DNA of 64,000 nt, from the NCBI RefSeq assembly GCF_000717335.1, contig NZ_JNYZ01000002.1, positions 186,001-250,000 of the forward strand, written 5' to 3'. Below the pieces are notes generated by a model. It saw only the letters and a list, made by a program, of their open reading frames with translations, did not search any database and was not told the DNA's origin. Source of the stretch: Amycolatopsis jejuensis. Its GTDB lineage: Bacteria; Actinomycetota; Actinomycetes; Mycobacteriales; Pseudonocardiaceae. Of this stretch, positions 7,514 through 15,079 are shown one piece after another. Within the stretch, counting starts at the first letter, position 1, and each line of letters starts with the position of its first letter. The position numbers and the translations under genes are program-made.

Positions 7514-8231
7514 GGAATTCGAGCGGACCGACGTCGCGGAGACACCGGCGGCGCCGGAGGCGGTGTGGGACGCGATCGCGACCGGGCCGGGCATCGACTC
7601 CTGGTACATGGGCCGCAACGAGGTCGAAGGCGGACCGGGCGGCACGGTGCGCGGGGCGTTCGCGGCTTACCAGCCGGAATTCCCGATCACCGCATGGGAG
7701 CCGCCGAACCGGCTGGCCTACGGCGGCGAGCCGGAACCGGACGGACGGCGGATCGGGTACGAGTTCCTCGTCGAGGGCCGCGCCGGTGGCAGTACCGTGA
7801 TCCGTTGCGTGACAAGCGGTTTCCTGCCCGGCGACGACTGGGCGGAAGAGTTCGAGGCGATGACCGCGGGCGGCGCGCTGTTCTTCCGGAACCTGCAGGA
7901 ATACGTGGCCCACTTCCCCGGCCGGGCCGCGACGCCGGTCACCGCGTTCGGGCCGCCGGTCGAGGACTGGCCTGCGCTGTGGACGGCGCTGGGCAAGCGA
8001 CTGGGCGCGCCCGAGCTGGTGGTGGGCGATGCGGTGCAGCTCGATGGTGCCGATGGTGTGGTGTACGCGCGGAATGAGCAGACGCTGGGAATCCGTACCG
8101 GGGAAGGGCTTTACTGCTTCCTGCAAGGATTCCGCGGCCCGATGGTGGTGTGCCACCACGTGTTCACGCCTGGGGCGGACGCGGCGGCAGAGGAAGCGAA
8201 GTGGGGGGAGTGGCTCGCCGGGATCAGGTGA
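7506..8231 (+). CDS. SRPBCC (START/AHSA1-like) domain protein
   Basis: The protein has 241 residues. The N-terminal half has the helix-grip sequence pattern of SRPBCC proteins: VAETPAAPEAVWDAIATGPG, then strands carrying GGTVRGAF, PNRLAYGGEP and GGSTVIRCVTSGF. The C-terminal part, after about residue 150, is a second small domain ending with VCHHVFTPGADA. Such proteins bind hydrophobic ligands or help remove solvents and metabolites. ATG 7506 overlaps the end of the regulator gene, so both respond together. No catalytic residues can be assigned. Confidence 0.75.
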   Translation: MGKEFERTDVAETPAAPEAVWDAIATGPGIDSWYMGRNEVEGGPGGTVRGAFAAYQPEFPITAWEPPNRLAYGGEPEPDGRRIGYEFLVEGRAGGSTVIRCVTSGFLPGDDWAEEFEAMTAGGALFFRNLQEYVAHFPGRAATPVTAFGPPVEDWPALWTALGKRLGAPELVVGDAVQLDGADGVVYARNEQTLGIRTGEGLYCFLQGFRGPMVVCHHVFTPGADAAAEEAKWGEWLAGIR

Positions 8232-8412
8232 ACCGAATGTCCGAACAGGCGGACAGTCTGCCCGGAAAACCCGCAGCGTTCTCTCCAAGATCAGTTTTGC
8301 GTAAGATCCGGTTCAGGTGGATAGGCGGATACTGAGCACGAAAGAATCGCATGGCGCTCCGACAAGTTGGTATGCCTGCCGAGCCGGTCGGGATTTCCCC
8401 GGGAATCCAGCC

Positions 8413-9036
8413 GTGACCCGGTGCTGCCGCGGCTCGGCCGAGGACATCGGCCTGCTCGCGGAACTCTGGCGGTGCTGGGCGGAGGCGAGCCGGGACGCAC
8501 CGGCGGCCGTCTGGGCGCAACCGGGGCTGGGCGTCTGGTCCGTCAAGGAACTCTATGCCCACGTCAGCCGGGGAGCTGCGACGGCGGCCGAACTGATCGG
8601 CCGTGCTACCGAGGGCACTCCGGAGATGCCCAACGCATCCTGCTACTTCGGACGGCTGATGGCGGCGGGCGTGCGTCCGGATGAGCAGGTGGCTCGACTG
8701 GCCAAGGAAAGGGCCGCGCGCCACTCGGTACCGGCACTGGCGGGCGCGTTCGGCCAAGCGGCAGCGCCGGTCTTCGAAGCGGCCCGCCGGCATCCGGACC
8801 GGCTGGTGACCACCGTCGTGGGGACGATGTGCACCGCGGATTACCTGGTCACGAGAGCGGTCGAGGCAACCGTGCACTTGATGGACTTCGCCACGGTGGT
8901 GCCCGGTGCTCCGGTACCCCCACCGGGGGCACTGGACCGGACCGCCGCGGTGCTTGCCGGCCTAGCCGACCCCGCCGATCTCATCCGCCTCGCGACCGGA
9001 CGTCCGGGTCCGGCCGTGTTCCCTGTTCTCTGCTGA
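8413..9036 (+). CDS. Maleylpyruvate isomerase/DinB-type mycothiol-dependent protein
   Basis: The protein has about 207 residues and is probably an all-helical four-helix bundle of the MDMPI N-terminal/DinB type. Typical motifs are WSVKELYAHVSRG near the N-terminus, with a potential metal-ligand His, and TRAVEATVHLMD with a second His near residue 155. Members use mycothiol as thiol cofactor for isomerisation or transfer reactions. The GTG at 8413 is chosen because homology begins right after it; an in-frame GTG at 8317 is possible. It leads a compact set with the cupin gene (9-bp gap) and the methyltransferase gene. Confidence 0.65.
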   Translation: MTRCCRGSAEDIGLLAELWRCWAEASRDAPAAVWAQPGLGVWSVKELYAHVSRGAATAAELIGRATEGTPEMPNASCYFGRLMAAGVRPDEQVARLAKERAARHSVPALAGAFGQAAAPVFEAARRHPDRLVTTVVGTMCTADYLVTRAVEATVHLMDFATVVPGAPVPPPGALDRTAAVLAGLADPADLIRLATGRPGPAVFPVLC

Positions 9037-9045
9037 AGGAAAAGG

Positions 9046-10161
9046 ATGTCCCTCCCTCCTGCCGTCCCGACGGACGAGGAACGATCCCGCTGGCATCTCG
9101 GTGGCCTGCTCACGATCCGGGCGACCGCCGCGGGCACGAACGGCATGGTCGGCATCGTAGAAGAGCATGCCGAACGCGGATACCGCACACCGCCGCACGT
9201 GCACAGCAGGGAGGACGAGACCCTCTACGTGCTTTCCGGCGAGATCGAGTACACGGCCGGCGGTGTCACCGGGAAAATCGGTGCGGGCGATTCCGCCTTT
9301 CTGCCCCGGCACCGTCCGCACACGTTCCGGGTTGTTTCGGCGGAAGCGCATTTTCTGCTCGTCATCACCCCGGCCGGGTTCGAAGGATTCTTCGGCGAGG
9401 TGAGCCCGGCGGCGGAAACCGCCGAGGTTCCCGGGGCGGGGAAAACCGGTCTCACCGATCGGTCGCAGATGGCGGCTCGAGCGCTGAACCGGGACTGCCG
9501 CGTGTTCGGCTCCGTTGCCGAGACGCTGGCGGCGCAAGGGCAGCACGTGGCCACCGCTCACGAGGCGGCCGGTCTCCATGAGGCGTACACCACGATCGAA
9601 GAACTGGTCACCACGAGTCCGGATCCGTTGCTGTTACCGCCTGCTCTCGTCCCGGATCTCATTGCGGCGGCACGGCGGGCCGGGGAGGTTCCGGTCCATG
9701 CCCGCGCGTTGCTCTCGCTCGGGATCCTTGCCGAGCGCACCGGCATCGACTTCGGCGCCGAGGCGGCGGTCCTGCTCAGCCTGGCCGACAGGGCGCCATC
9801 CGAAGCGGTCACGCTCGCCCTTGCCTACCTCTTCGCGCACTTCCCGGGCCAGGCCGAGGGCACCCGGGCAGCGTTGTCCTCGCGAGTCCTTCCGGAACAC
9901 GACCGGCTGAGGTTGCTGCGGTGCCTGGAGGAACCGGACTTCGCGGGCCGGGGCCCGCTGGCGAGTCTCGGCCGGGTCTGGCCGTCGCGCGGCACGTGGA
10001 CCGGCGTCGAGCCCGGGTCTGATCGGGAATGGCGTGATGCACTGGAACTGGACGAAGGAGCCATCCGGGCATTGTGGGCCGAAGAGACCAAAGCACTCCT
10101 CGCCTTCCTGGGGGCACGCGCGGAGCACTTGATCGTGAGCGGTGCCGATGTTCGATCTTGA
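9046..10161 (+). CDS. Cupin domain protein with helical C-terminal extension
   Basis: The protein has 371 residues. A single cupin occupies about residues 30-125: motif 1 is PPHVHSREDETLYVLSGE, with two His and a Glu as metal ligands, and motif 2 is AFLPRHRPHTFRV. The remaining ~230 residues are Leu/Ala-rich helices that look like short HEAT-type pairs, which is unusual because most bacterial cupins of this type are under 200 residues. A clear AAGGAAAAGG site precedes ATG. The 3' end overlaps the methyltransferase start. It may be a dioxygenase, isomerase or sensor; no substrate can be named. Confidence 0.7.
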   Translation: MSLPPAVPTDEERSRWHLGGLLTIRATAAGTNGMVGIVEEHAERGYRTPPHVHSREDETLYVLSGEIEYTAGGVTGKIGAGDSAFLPRHRPHTFRVVSAEAHFLLVITPAGFEGFFGEVSPAAETAEVPGAGKTGLTDRSQMAARALNRDCRVFGSVAETLAAQGQHVATAHEAAGLHEAYTTIEELVTTSPDPLLLPPALVPDLIAAARRAGEVPVHARALLSLGILAERTGIDFGAEAAVLLSLADRAPSEAVTLALAYLFAHFPGQAEGTRAALSSRVLPEHDRLRLLRCLEEPDFAGRGPLASLGRVWPSRGTWTGVEPGSDREWRDALELDEGAIRALWAEETKALLAFLGARAEHLIVSGADVRS

Positions 10162-10957
10162 CCGGCTCGCTCCGGCCCTTCGCCGCGCGCTCGCCTGCCC
10201 GGCCTGCCACAGCGCCCTCGAAACCACACCAGGCGGGTTGCGCTGCTGCCGGTGCGGTGCCGGGTACGCGAGCCACCGCGGGTACCCCGACTTCGCGCCG
10301 GAGAGCCGGATGAAGTCCGGACTGGGGCCGTTCTACCTGCAGGATCCCTTGCACGTACCCCGCTACGAAGGCCAGACCCGGGCGGCCTTCCTCGACATCA
10401 TGGGCGGGAACTGGGACCGGCTGCTCACCCCCGAGGACGAGGATCGCTACCTGGTCCGGCATCTCGACCGCACCGATGTGCCCCTGCTGGATCTCGCGTG
10501 CGGTGCGGGGCGCTGGACACGCACGCTGGCCGAGCATCTCGGCAGCGATCAGGTCATCGGGCTCGACCTGAGCCCGGCCATGCTCGACGTGATCGGCACC
10601 GGCTTGCCGGAGGTCGCAGTGGTCCGCGCCGGTGCGCTGCAGTTGCCGTTCGCCGACCGCTCCCTCGGCGGCGTCAACTGCTCGAACGCGCTGCAGTTGC
10701 TCCCCGACCCCCGGGCCGTCCTGCACGAAGCAAGCCGTTGCATGCGCAGGAACGGGGTGTTCACGGCGTTCACGTTCGTGCGGGCCGGCCGGCCCGCACG
10801 CCGCTACTTCCAGCAACGGCACGAGGAGACCTTCAACGTCCGCGCCTTCTCACCCGGAGAACTGGCCGCCTGGCTGGACAGCGCAGGGCTGACCCTCACC
10901 GACCTGACTACGGTGGCGGACATGGTGCTTCTGACGGCCCGGCGGCGGCCTGCCTGA
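10148..10957 (+). CDS. Class I SAM methyltransferase with N-terminal zinc ribbon
   Basis: The protein has 269 residues. The first ~45 hold four cysteines (CPACHSAL, then CCRCGAGY) in a Trm112-like zinc ribbon, as in RlmA-type and some natural-product methyltransferases. The SAM-binding motif is LDLACGAGRWT, followed by GLDLSPAML (motif II) and GGVNCSNALQLLPDP (post-II). Translation may start at ATG 10148 or at GTG 10142; both overlap the end of the cupin gene, so expression is coupled. It could modify a small molecule made or bound by its two neighbours; an RNA target is the alternative. Confidence 0.8.
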   Translation: MFDLDRLAPALRRALACPACHSALETTPGGLRCCRCGAGYASHRGYPDFAPESRMKSGLGPFYLQDPLHVPRYEGQTRAAFLDIMGGNWDRLLTPEDEDRYLVRHLDRTDVPLLDLACGAGRWTRTLAEHLGSDQVIGLDLSPAMLDVIGTGLPEVAVVRAGALQLPFADRSLGGVNCSNALQLLPDPRAVLHEASRCMRRNGVFTAFTFVRAGRPARRYFQQRHEETFNVRAFSPGELAAWLDSAGLTLTDLTTVADMVLLTARRRPA

Positions 10958-10974
10958 GCAGGCCGGCCGGGCGA

Positions 10975-11199
10975 TCAGGTCGCCAGGCCGGGAAGCCCGT
11001 CGGCGGCTGTGCGTTTCCGGCGCAGCCACACCCGGCGCGTGCCGTCGGAGTACAGCCGGACCGTGCGCAGCTCCCAGCCCGCGAACTCGGCGTGGATCGA
11101 GAGCTGGATGGTGGCCGCGCGCCGGGAGATCGCCGGGGGCAGGTGCAGGCGGCGGTACTCCCAATCCCCTTCGACCACCGCCTCTTCGGTCGTCGTCAT
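10975..11199 (-). CDS. DUF5703 family small protein
   Basis: The protein has 74 residues. GDWEYRRLHLPPAISRRAAT and WELRTVRLYSDGTRRVWLRR match the DUF5703 family of actinobacteria, which resembles a small alpha/beta fold and has no assigned function. Its ATG overlaps the TGA of the upstream lipoprotein gene (ATGA), showing tight coupling. The pairing with a surface beta-propeller protein suggests a shared but unknown role. Confidence 0.8.
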   Translation of the reverse strand: MTTTEEAVVEGDWEYRRLHLPPAISRRAATIQLSIHAEFAGWELRTVRLYSDGTRRVWLRRKRTAADGLPGLAT

Positions 11200-12209
11200 G
11201 GCTCGATCACCTGGGTCCCTTCTCCGGCGGCCGAGCCGACGATCACGCGGCCGCTCTGCTCGTCCACGCCCACCGAATCCGGCTGGCGCACGGTCGGGAA
11301 TCGGTACTTCTCCGTCGGCTCGCCGCCGCGGACGTCGTAACCGACGACCTCGTTGCGGCCGGTGAGCGTGACCCACGCGAGGTCACGCTGGTGGTCGTAG
11401 GCCAGCCCATACGCGCCACCGGGCACCGGATAGCGCTGGCGGAGGATCAGCGGGCTGGTGGAGAACGCCAGCAGGGCACCGCCGCGCGTGTCGGTGACCA
11501 GCACCCGGCCGAAGGAATCGGCGACCGCGTTGGCCGCGCCCTCGCCCGCCCGCAGGCCCTCGTCCATCGTTCCGGCCTTCACGTCCACGGTGAAGAGCGC
11601 GGTGCGCAGCCGGTCGAGGACCACGACGCCGTTGCCGGTGTCGACCACGTCGTCGGCGCTGTAGAGCTGCCCGGTGATCGTCTTCGCCACCGTGCCGTTC
11701 GCCAGTACCTCCACCGCCTTGCGGTCGCGGACCGCGACGAGCGTGTCCGGCCCGTCGGCGACCCCGGCGGCGGGCTTCCCGGCGACCTTCTCCGTGGTCA
11801 GCTGCCCGTCCGGCAGCGTCACCTTGGCCAGCACGTCCTTCGCCGGGATTCCGGCGAGGACCTGGCCCGCCGACGTGCTGAGCGACTCCGCCGGACCGGG
11901 CAGCGAGACGGTCTTCTTCGGCACGTCGAGCGCGCCGAGATCGTAGATCCGCAGCGACGGCGGCTGGGCGAGCGCGACGATGAGCGTGTTGCTCTTCGGC
12001 TCGGTGGCGATCGCGGACACCACCGGCATGGCGAGCACCTGCCCGGCCGGATGCACGGTGACCGCAGGCGAGACGACCGGTTGTGCCGCCGTCGGATTGG
12101 CCACGACCTGCAGTTTGTCGGTCGGTTTCGCATTCTGCGAACATGCGGAGAGCGCGAGGACACCGGCGAGCGGGATCGCGATCCGCGACACGGCGGTGAG
12201 CCGACGCAC
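11196..12209 (-). CDS. Beta-propeller lipoprotein
   Basis: The protein has 337 residues. A signal peptide ends in ALSAC, a lipobox placing the diacylated Cys at about residue 22, so the mature protein should be tethered to the outer face of the membrane. The rest is made of repeating beta-rich units (NTLIVALAQPPSLRIYDL, ADSFGRVLVTDTRGGALLAF, RDLAWVTLTGRNEVVGYDV), as in YncE/SMP-30-like propellers. The GTG start has GGAGG upstream. It is coupled to the DUF5703 gene. A ligand-binding or scaffolding role outside the membrane is likely; no catalytic motif was found. Confidence 0.8.
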   Translation of the reverse strand: MRRLTAVSRIAIPLAGVLALSACSQNAKPTDKLQVVANPTAAQPVVSPAVTVHPAGQVLAMPVVSAIATEPKSNTLIVALAQPPSLRIYDLGALDVPKKTVSLPGPAESLSTSAGQVLAGIPAKDVLAKVTLPDGQLTTEKVAGKPAAGVADGPDTLVAVRDRKAVEVLANGTVAKTITGQLYSADDVVDTGNGVVVLDRLRTALFTVDVKAGTMDEGLRAGEGAANAVADSFGRVLVTDTRGGALLAFSTSPLILRQRYPVPGGAYGLAYDHQRDLAWVTLTGRNEVVGYDVRGGEPTEKYRFPTVRQPDSVGVDEQSGRVIVGSAAGEGTQVIEP

Positions 12210-12307
12210 CTTCGAACCTCCAGCGTTGCTCCGGCGGGCTGGTCCTCCCAGCATCCCCCAGGATCCCCGAACCGTCACGTCTGCGTCACCGACCCGACAC
12301 CTGCGCC

Positions 12308-13276
12308 TCACCGGGTCCCCTGTTCCGGATAGCCGAACTCGACCCCGCTGACGTCGTCGAGCGCACTGCGGATGGCAGGCGGGAGCGTGAGGTCCTCGGC
12401 CGCGAGCGAGCCGGTGAGCTGGCCGGTGTCGCGGGCGCCGACGACCGGCGCGGCCACGCCGGGCCGGTCCCGGACCCAGGCCAGCGCCACGGCGAGCGGT
12501 GACGTGCCGAGCCCTTCCGCGGCGGTCGTGACCGCCTGCACGATGCGCGCGGCACGCTCGGTGCGGTGATGCTCGACATACCCGGCGTACTCGGTGGACG
12601 CACCACGCGAGTCCGCGGGCGTGCCGGTGCGGTACTTGCCGGTGAGCACCCCACGGCCGAGCGGCGCCCATGGCAGCAGGCCGACCCCGTGGTGTGCCGC
12701 AGCGGGCACGACCTCGCGTTCGACGCCGCGTTCCAGCAGCGAGTACTCGAACTGCCCGGACACGACCGGCGCGGCACCCGCGGCCAGCGCGGCGGCGGTG
12801 GCGAGCTGCCATCCGGCGTAGTTGGAGACGCCGACGTATCGGACTTTGCCGCTCGTGACGGCGTACTCGAGCGCGGAGAGCGTTTCCTCGATCGGCACTC
12901 CGGAGTCCCAGGCGTGCAGCTGCCACAGGTCGATGTGGTCGGTGCGGAGCCGCTGCAGCGACCCGTCGAGCGCGGACAGCAGCGCGCCACGCGAGGCGCC
13001 GCCGCCGAACGGGCCGTCGGTGCGGCGGGCGACGGTTTTGGTGGCCAGCACGACGTCGTCGCGCGGCACGAGGTCGCCGAGGAGTTCGCCGAGCATCCGC
13101 TCGGCCTCGCCGCCGGCGTAGAGGTCCGCGGTGTCCACGAGCGTGCCGCCCGCGTCCACGAACGCGACGAGCTGGCTGGCCGCCTCGTCCGGATCGGTGT
13201 CGCCACCCCAGGTCATGGTGCCGAGGGCCATCCGCGAGACCCGCAGTCCCGACCGGCCGAGCTGTCGCTTTTCCAC
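12308..13276 (-). CDS. Aldo/keto reductase
   Basis: The protein has 322 residues in a TIM-barrel AKR layout. LGRSGLRVSRMALGTMTWG opens the barrel; the catalytic tetrad is seen as Asp and Tyr in VDTADLYAGG, Lys in VLATKT and His in LWQLHAWD. The C-terminal NADPH-binding segment has PVVGARDTGQL. Unlike many AKRs it is monocistronic. GTG 13276 was chosen because the family begins right there; an upstream in-frame start adds 8 residues. Substrates are probably small carbonyls, but none can be specified. Confidence 0.85.
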   Translation of the reverse strand: MEKRQLGRSGLRVSRMALGTMTWGGDTDPDEAASQLVAFVDAGGTLVDTADLYAGGEAERMLGELLGDLVPRDDVVLATKTVARRTDGPFGGGASRGALLSALDGSLQRLRTDHIDLWQLHAWDSGVPIEETLSALEYAVTSGKVRYVGVSNYAGWQLATAAALAAGAAPVVSGQFEYSLLERGVEREVVPAAAHHGVGLLPWAPLGRGVLTGKYRTGTPADSRGASTEYAGYVEHHRTERAARIVQAVTTAAEGLGTSPLAVALAWVRDRPGVAAPVVGARDTGQLTGSLAAEDLTLPPAIRSALDDVSGVEFGYPEQGTR

Positions 13277-13437
13277 GACCGCCGAGCCTAGTGTGCGCAC
13301 CCGCCGCGACCGGACGAAGGTGACCTCGTGTCGGAGCAGGACCCCACAGCAGGCCCTCAGGAACCACTCGATAGGTTCCCGACCGTGCTGATCGGACAGA
13401 GCCCCGCGCGGGCGGCAAAACCGGCGGGAGCAGCCTG

Positions 13438-14280
13438 ATGGGTTGGTTCGAGTCCCTCGTGCTGGGGCTGGTGCAGGGACTCACGGAGTTCCTGCCGATC
13501 TCGTCCAGTGCCCACCTGCGGATCGTGGCGGCCCTCGTGGGCTGGGACGACCCGGGTGCGGCGTTCACGGCGGTCACCCAGATCGGTACCGAGCTGGCGG
13601 TGATCCTGTACTTCGGGCCGAAGATCGGCCGCATCCTGCGGGCCTGGTTCTTCTCGCTGTACCGCCCGCAGTGGCGCCACGACCCGGACGCCCGCCTCGG
13701 CTGGCTGATCATCGTCGGCTCACTGCCGATCGTGATCCTCGGCCTGCTCCTGCAGGACGCGATCGACCAGGCGTTCCGCGATCTGCGGATCACCGCGGCC
13801 ACGCTGATCGTGTTCGGCATCGTCCTGCTGATCGCCGACCGGACGGCGAAACAGCGCCGGACGCTCGACCACCTGAACGTGCCGCACGGGCTCGCGTTCG
13901 GCTTCGCCCAGGCGCTCGCGCTGATCCCGGGTGTCTCCCGCTCGGGCGGTACGACCAGCGCCGGGCTGCTGCTGGGGTACACGCGTTCGGAGGCCGCGGA
14001 GTATTCGTTCCTGCTCGCGGTGCCCGCGGTGTTCGGCTCGGGGCTGTACAAGCTCACCGACATCGGCAAGAACGGCGAAAGCGCGCAGTGGGGGCCGACG
14101 ATCCTGGCCACGCTGGTCGCGTTCGGGGTCGGGTACCTGGTGATCGCGTGGCTGATGGCCTACATCAAGCGGCGCAGCTTCGTGCCGTTCGTGATCTACC
14201 GCGTCGCGCTCGGCGTCCTGCTGTTCGGGCTGGTGTTCGGCGGGGTGCTGGACCCGAACGCCGGACCGGTGGCGCACTAG
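13438..14280 (+). CDS. uppP: Undecaprenyl-diphosphate phosphatase
   Basis: The protein has 280 residues and is strongly hydrophobic with about 8 membrane helices. The signature GLTEFLPISSSAH contains Glu17, and IPGVSRSGGTT is the second conserved motif with the catalytic Arg/Ser. It dephosphorylates undecaprenyl diphosphate to regenerate the lipid carrier for peptidoglycan and wall polymers. A GGGAG site precedes ATG. The phosphatase at 14310 follows by 29 bp and may share its transcript. Confidence 0.95.
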   Translation: MGWFESLVLGLVQGLTEFLPISSSAHLRIVAALVGWDDPGAAFTAVTQIGTELAVILYFGPKIGRILRAWFFSLYRPQWRHDPDARLGWLIIVGSLPIVILGLLLQDAIDQAFRDLRITAATLIVFGIVLLIADRTAKQRRTLDHLNVPHGLAFGFAQALALIPGVSRSGGTTSAGLLLGYTRSEAAEYSFLLAVPAVFGSGLYKLTDIGKNGESAQWGPTILATLVAFGVGYLVIAWLMAYIKRRSFVPFVIYRVALGVLLFGLVFGGVLDPNAGPVAH

Positions 14281-14309
14281 CCGCGCTGATCACCGGTTAG
14301 GGTGGCGGC

Positions 14310-15008
14310 GTGAGTACGGTCATCTTGCTCCGCCACGGGAAGTCCACCGCCAACGGTTCCGGCGTGCTCGCCGGGCGCACGCCCAAGGTCGGGCTGGACG
14401 ACACCGGCCGGGCGCAGGCGGCCGCCCTCGTCGAGCGGTTCGCCGGGGTGCCGCTGGCCGAGCTGGTGGTGTCGCCGATGCTGCGGTGCAAGCAGACCGT
14501 CGCGCCGCTGGCCGCCGAACGGGGGATGGGCAAGACCACCGAGCCCCGGTTGTCCGAAGTGGACTACGGCGAGTGGACTGGGCGCGAGCTGAAGACGCTG
14601 GTCAAGGAACCGCTGTGGCGCGTGGTGCAGGCGCATCCGTCCGCGGCGGTGTTCCCCGGCGGGGAGGGGCTGGCCGCCATGCAGGCGCGCGCGGTGGCCG
14701 CGATCCGCGCGCACGACGCCCGCATCACTGCTGAGCACGGCGACCACGCGGTGTGGGTCGCCTGCAGCCACGGCGACGTGATCAAGGCGATCCTCGCCGA
14801 CGCGCTCGGCCAGCATCTCGACGCCTTCCAGCGGATCGTGGTGGACCCGGGCGCGGTGTCGGTGGTCCGCTACACCGAGACCCGCCCGTTCGTGCTGCGC
14901 GTGAACGAGCACGGGGGAGACCTGGCCGGGATCGTGCCCCCGCCGCCGAAGAAACGCGGCAAGAAGTCGTCCAGCGACGCGGTGGTGGGCGGCAGCACGG
15001 GCCGGTGA
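14310..15008 (+). CDS. Histidine phosphatase family protein, MSMEG_4193 type
   Basis: The protein has 232 residues. LRHGKSTAN carries the phospho-accepting His9; Arg in SPMLRCKQT, Glu in EVDYGEWTG and the second His in ACSHGDVIK complete the 2H-phosphatase site. The lysine-rich tail (PPPKKRGKKSS) is typical of the actinobacterial MSMEG_4193 subfamily. That subfamily is described as one of a trio with DUF3090 and SCO1664-type proteins; the other two are in this window, but 40 kb away at 55-56 kb. The substrate is unknown. The start is GTG. Confidence 0.85.
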   Translation: MSTVILLRHGKSTANGSGVLAGRTPKVGLDDTGRAQAAALVERFAGVPLAELVVSPMLRCKQTVAPLAAERGMGKTTEPRLSEVDYGEWTGRELKTLVKEPLWRVVQAHPSAAVFPGGEGLAAMQARAVAAIRAHDARITAEHGDHAVWVACSHGDVIKAILADALGQHLDAFQRIVVDPGAVSVVRYTETRPFVLRVNEHGGDLAGIVPPPPKKRGKKSSSDAVVGGSTGR

Positions 15009-15079
15009 CAGTCCTTCCGTCGGGTGCCCGACCCCGTAGGGTGGGCGGAACCGACGTGGAGAACCAGGAGCACAACCCG

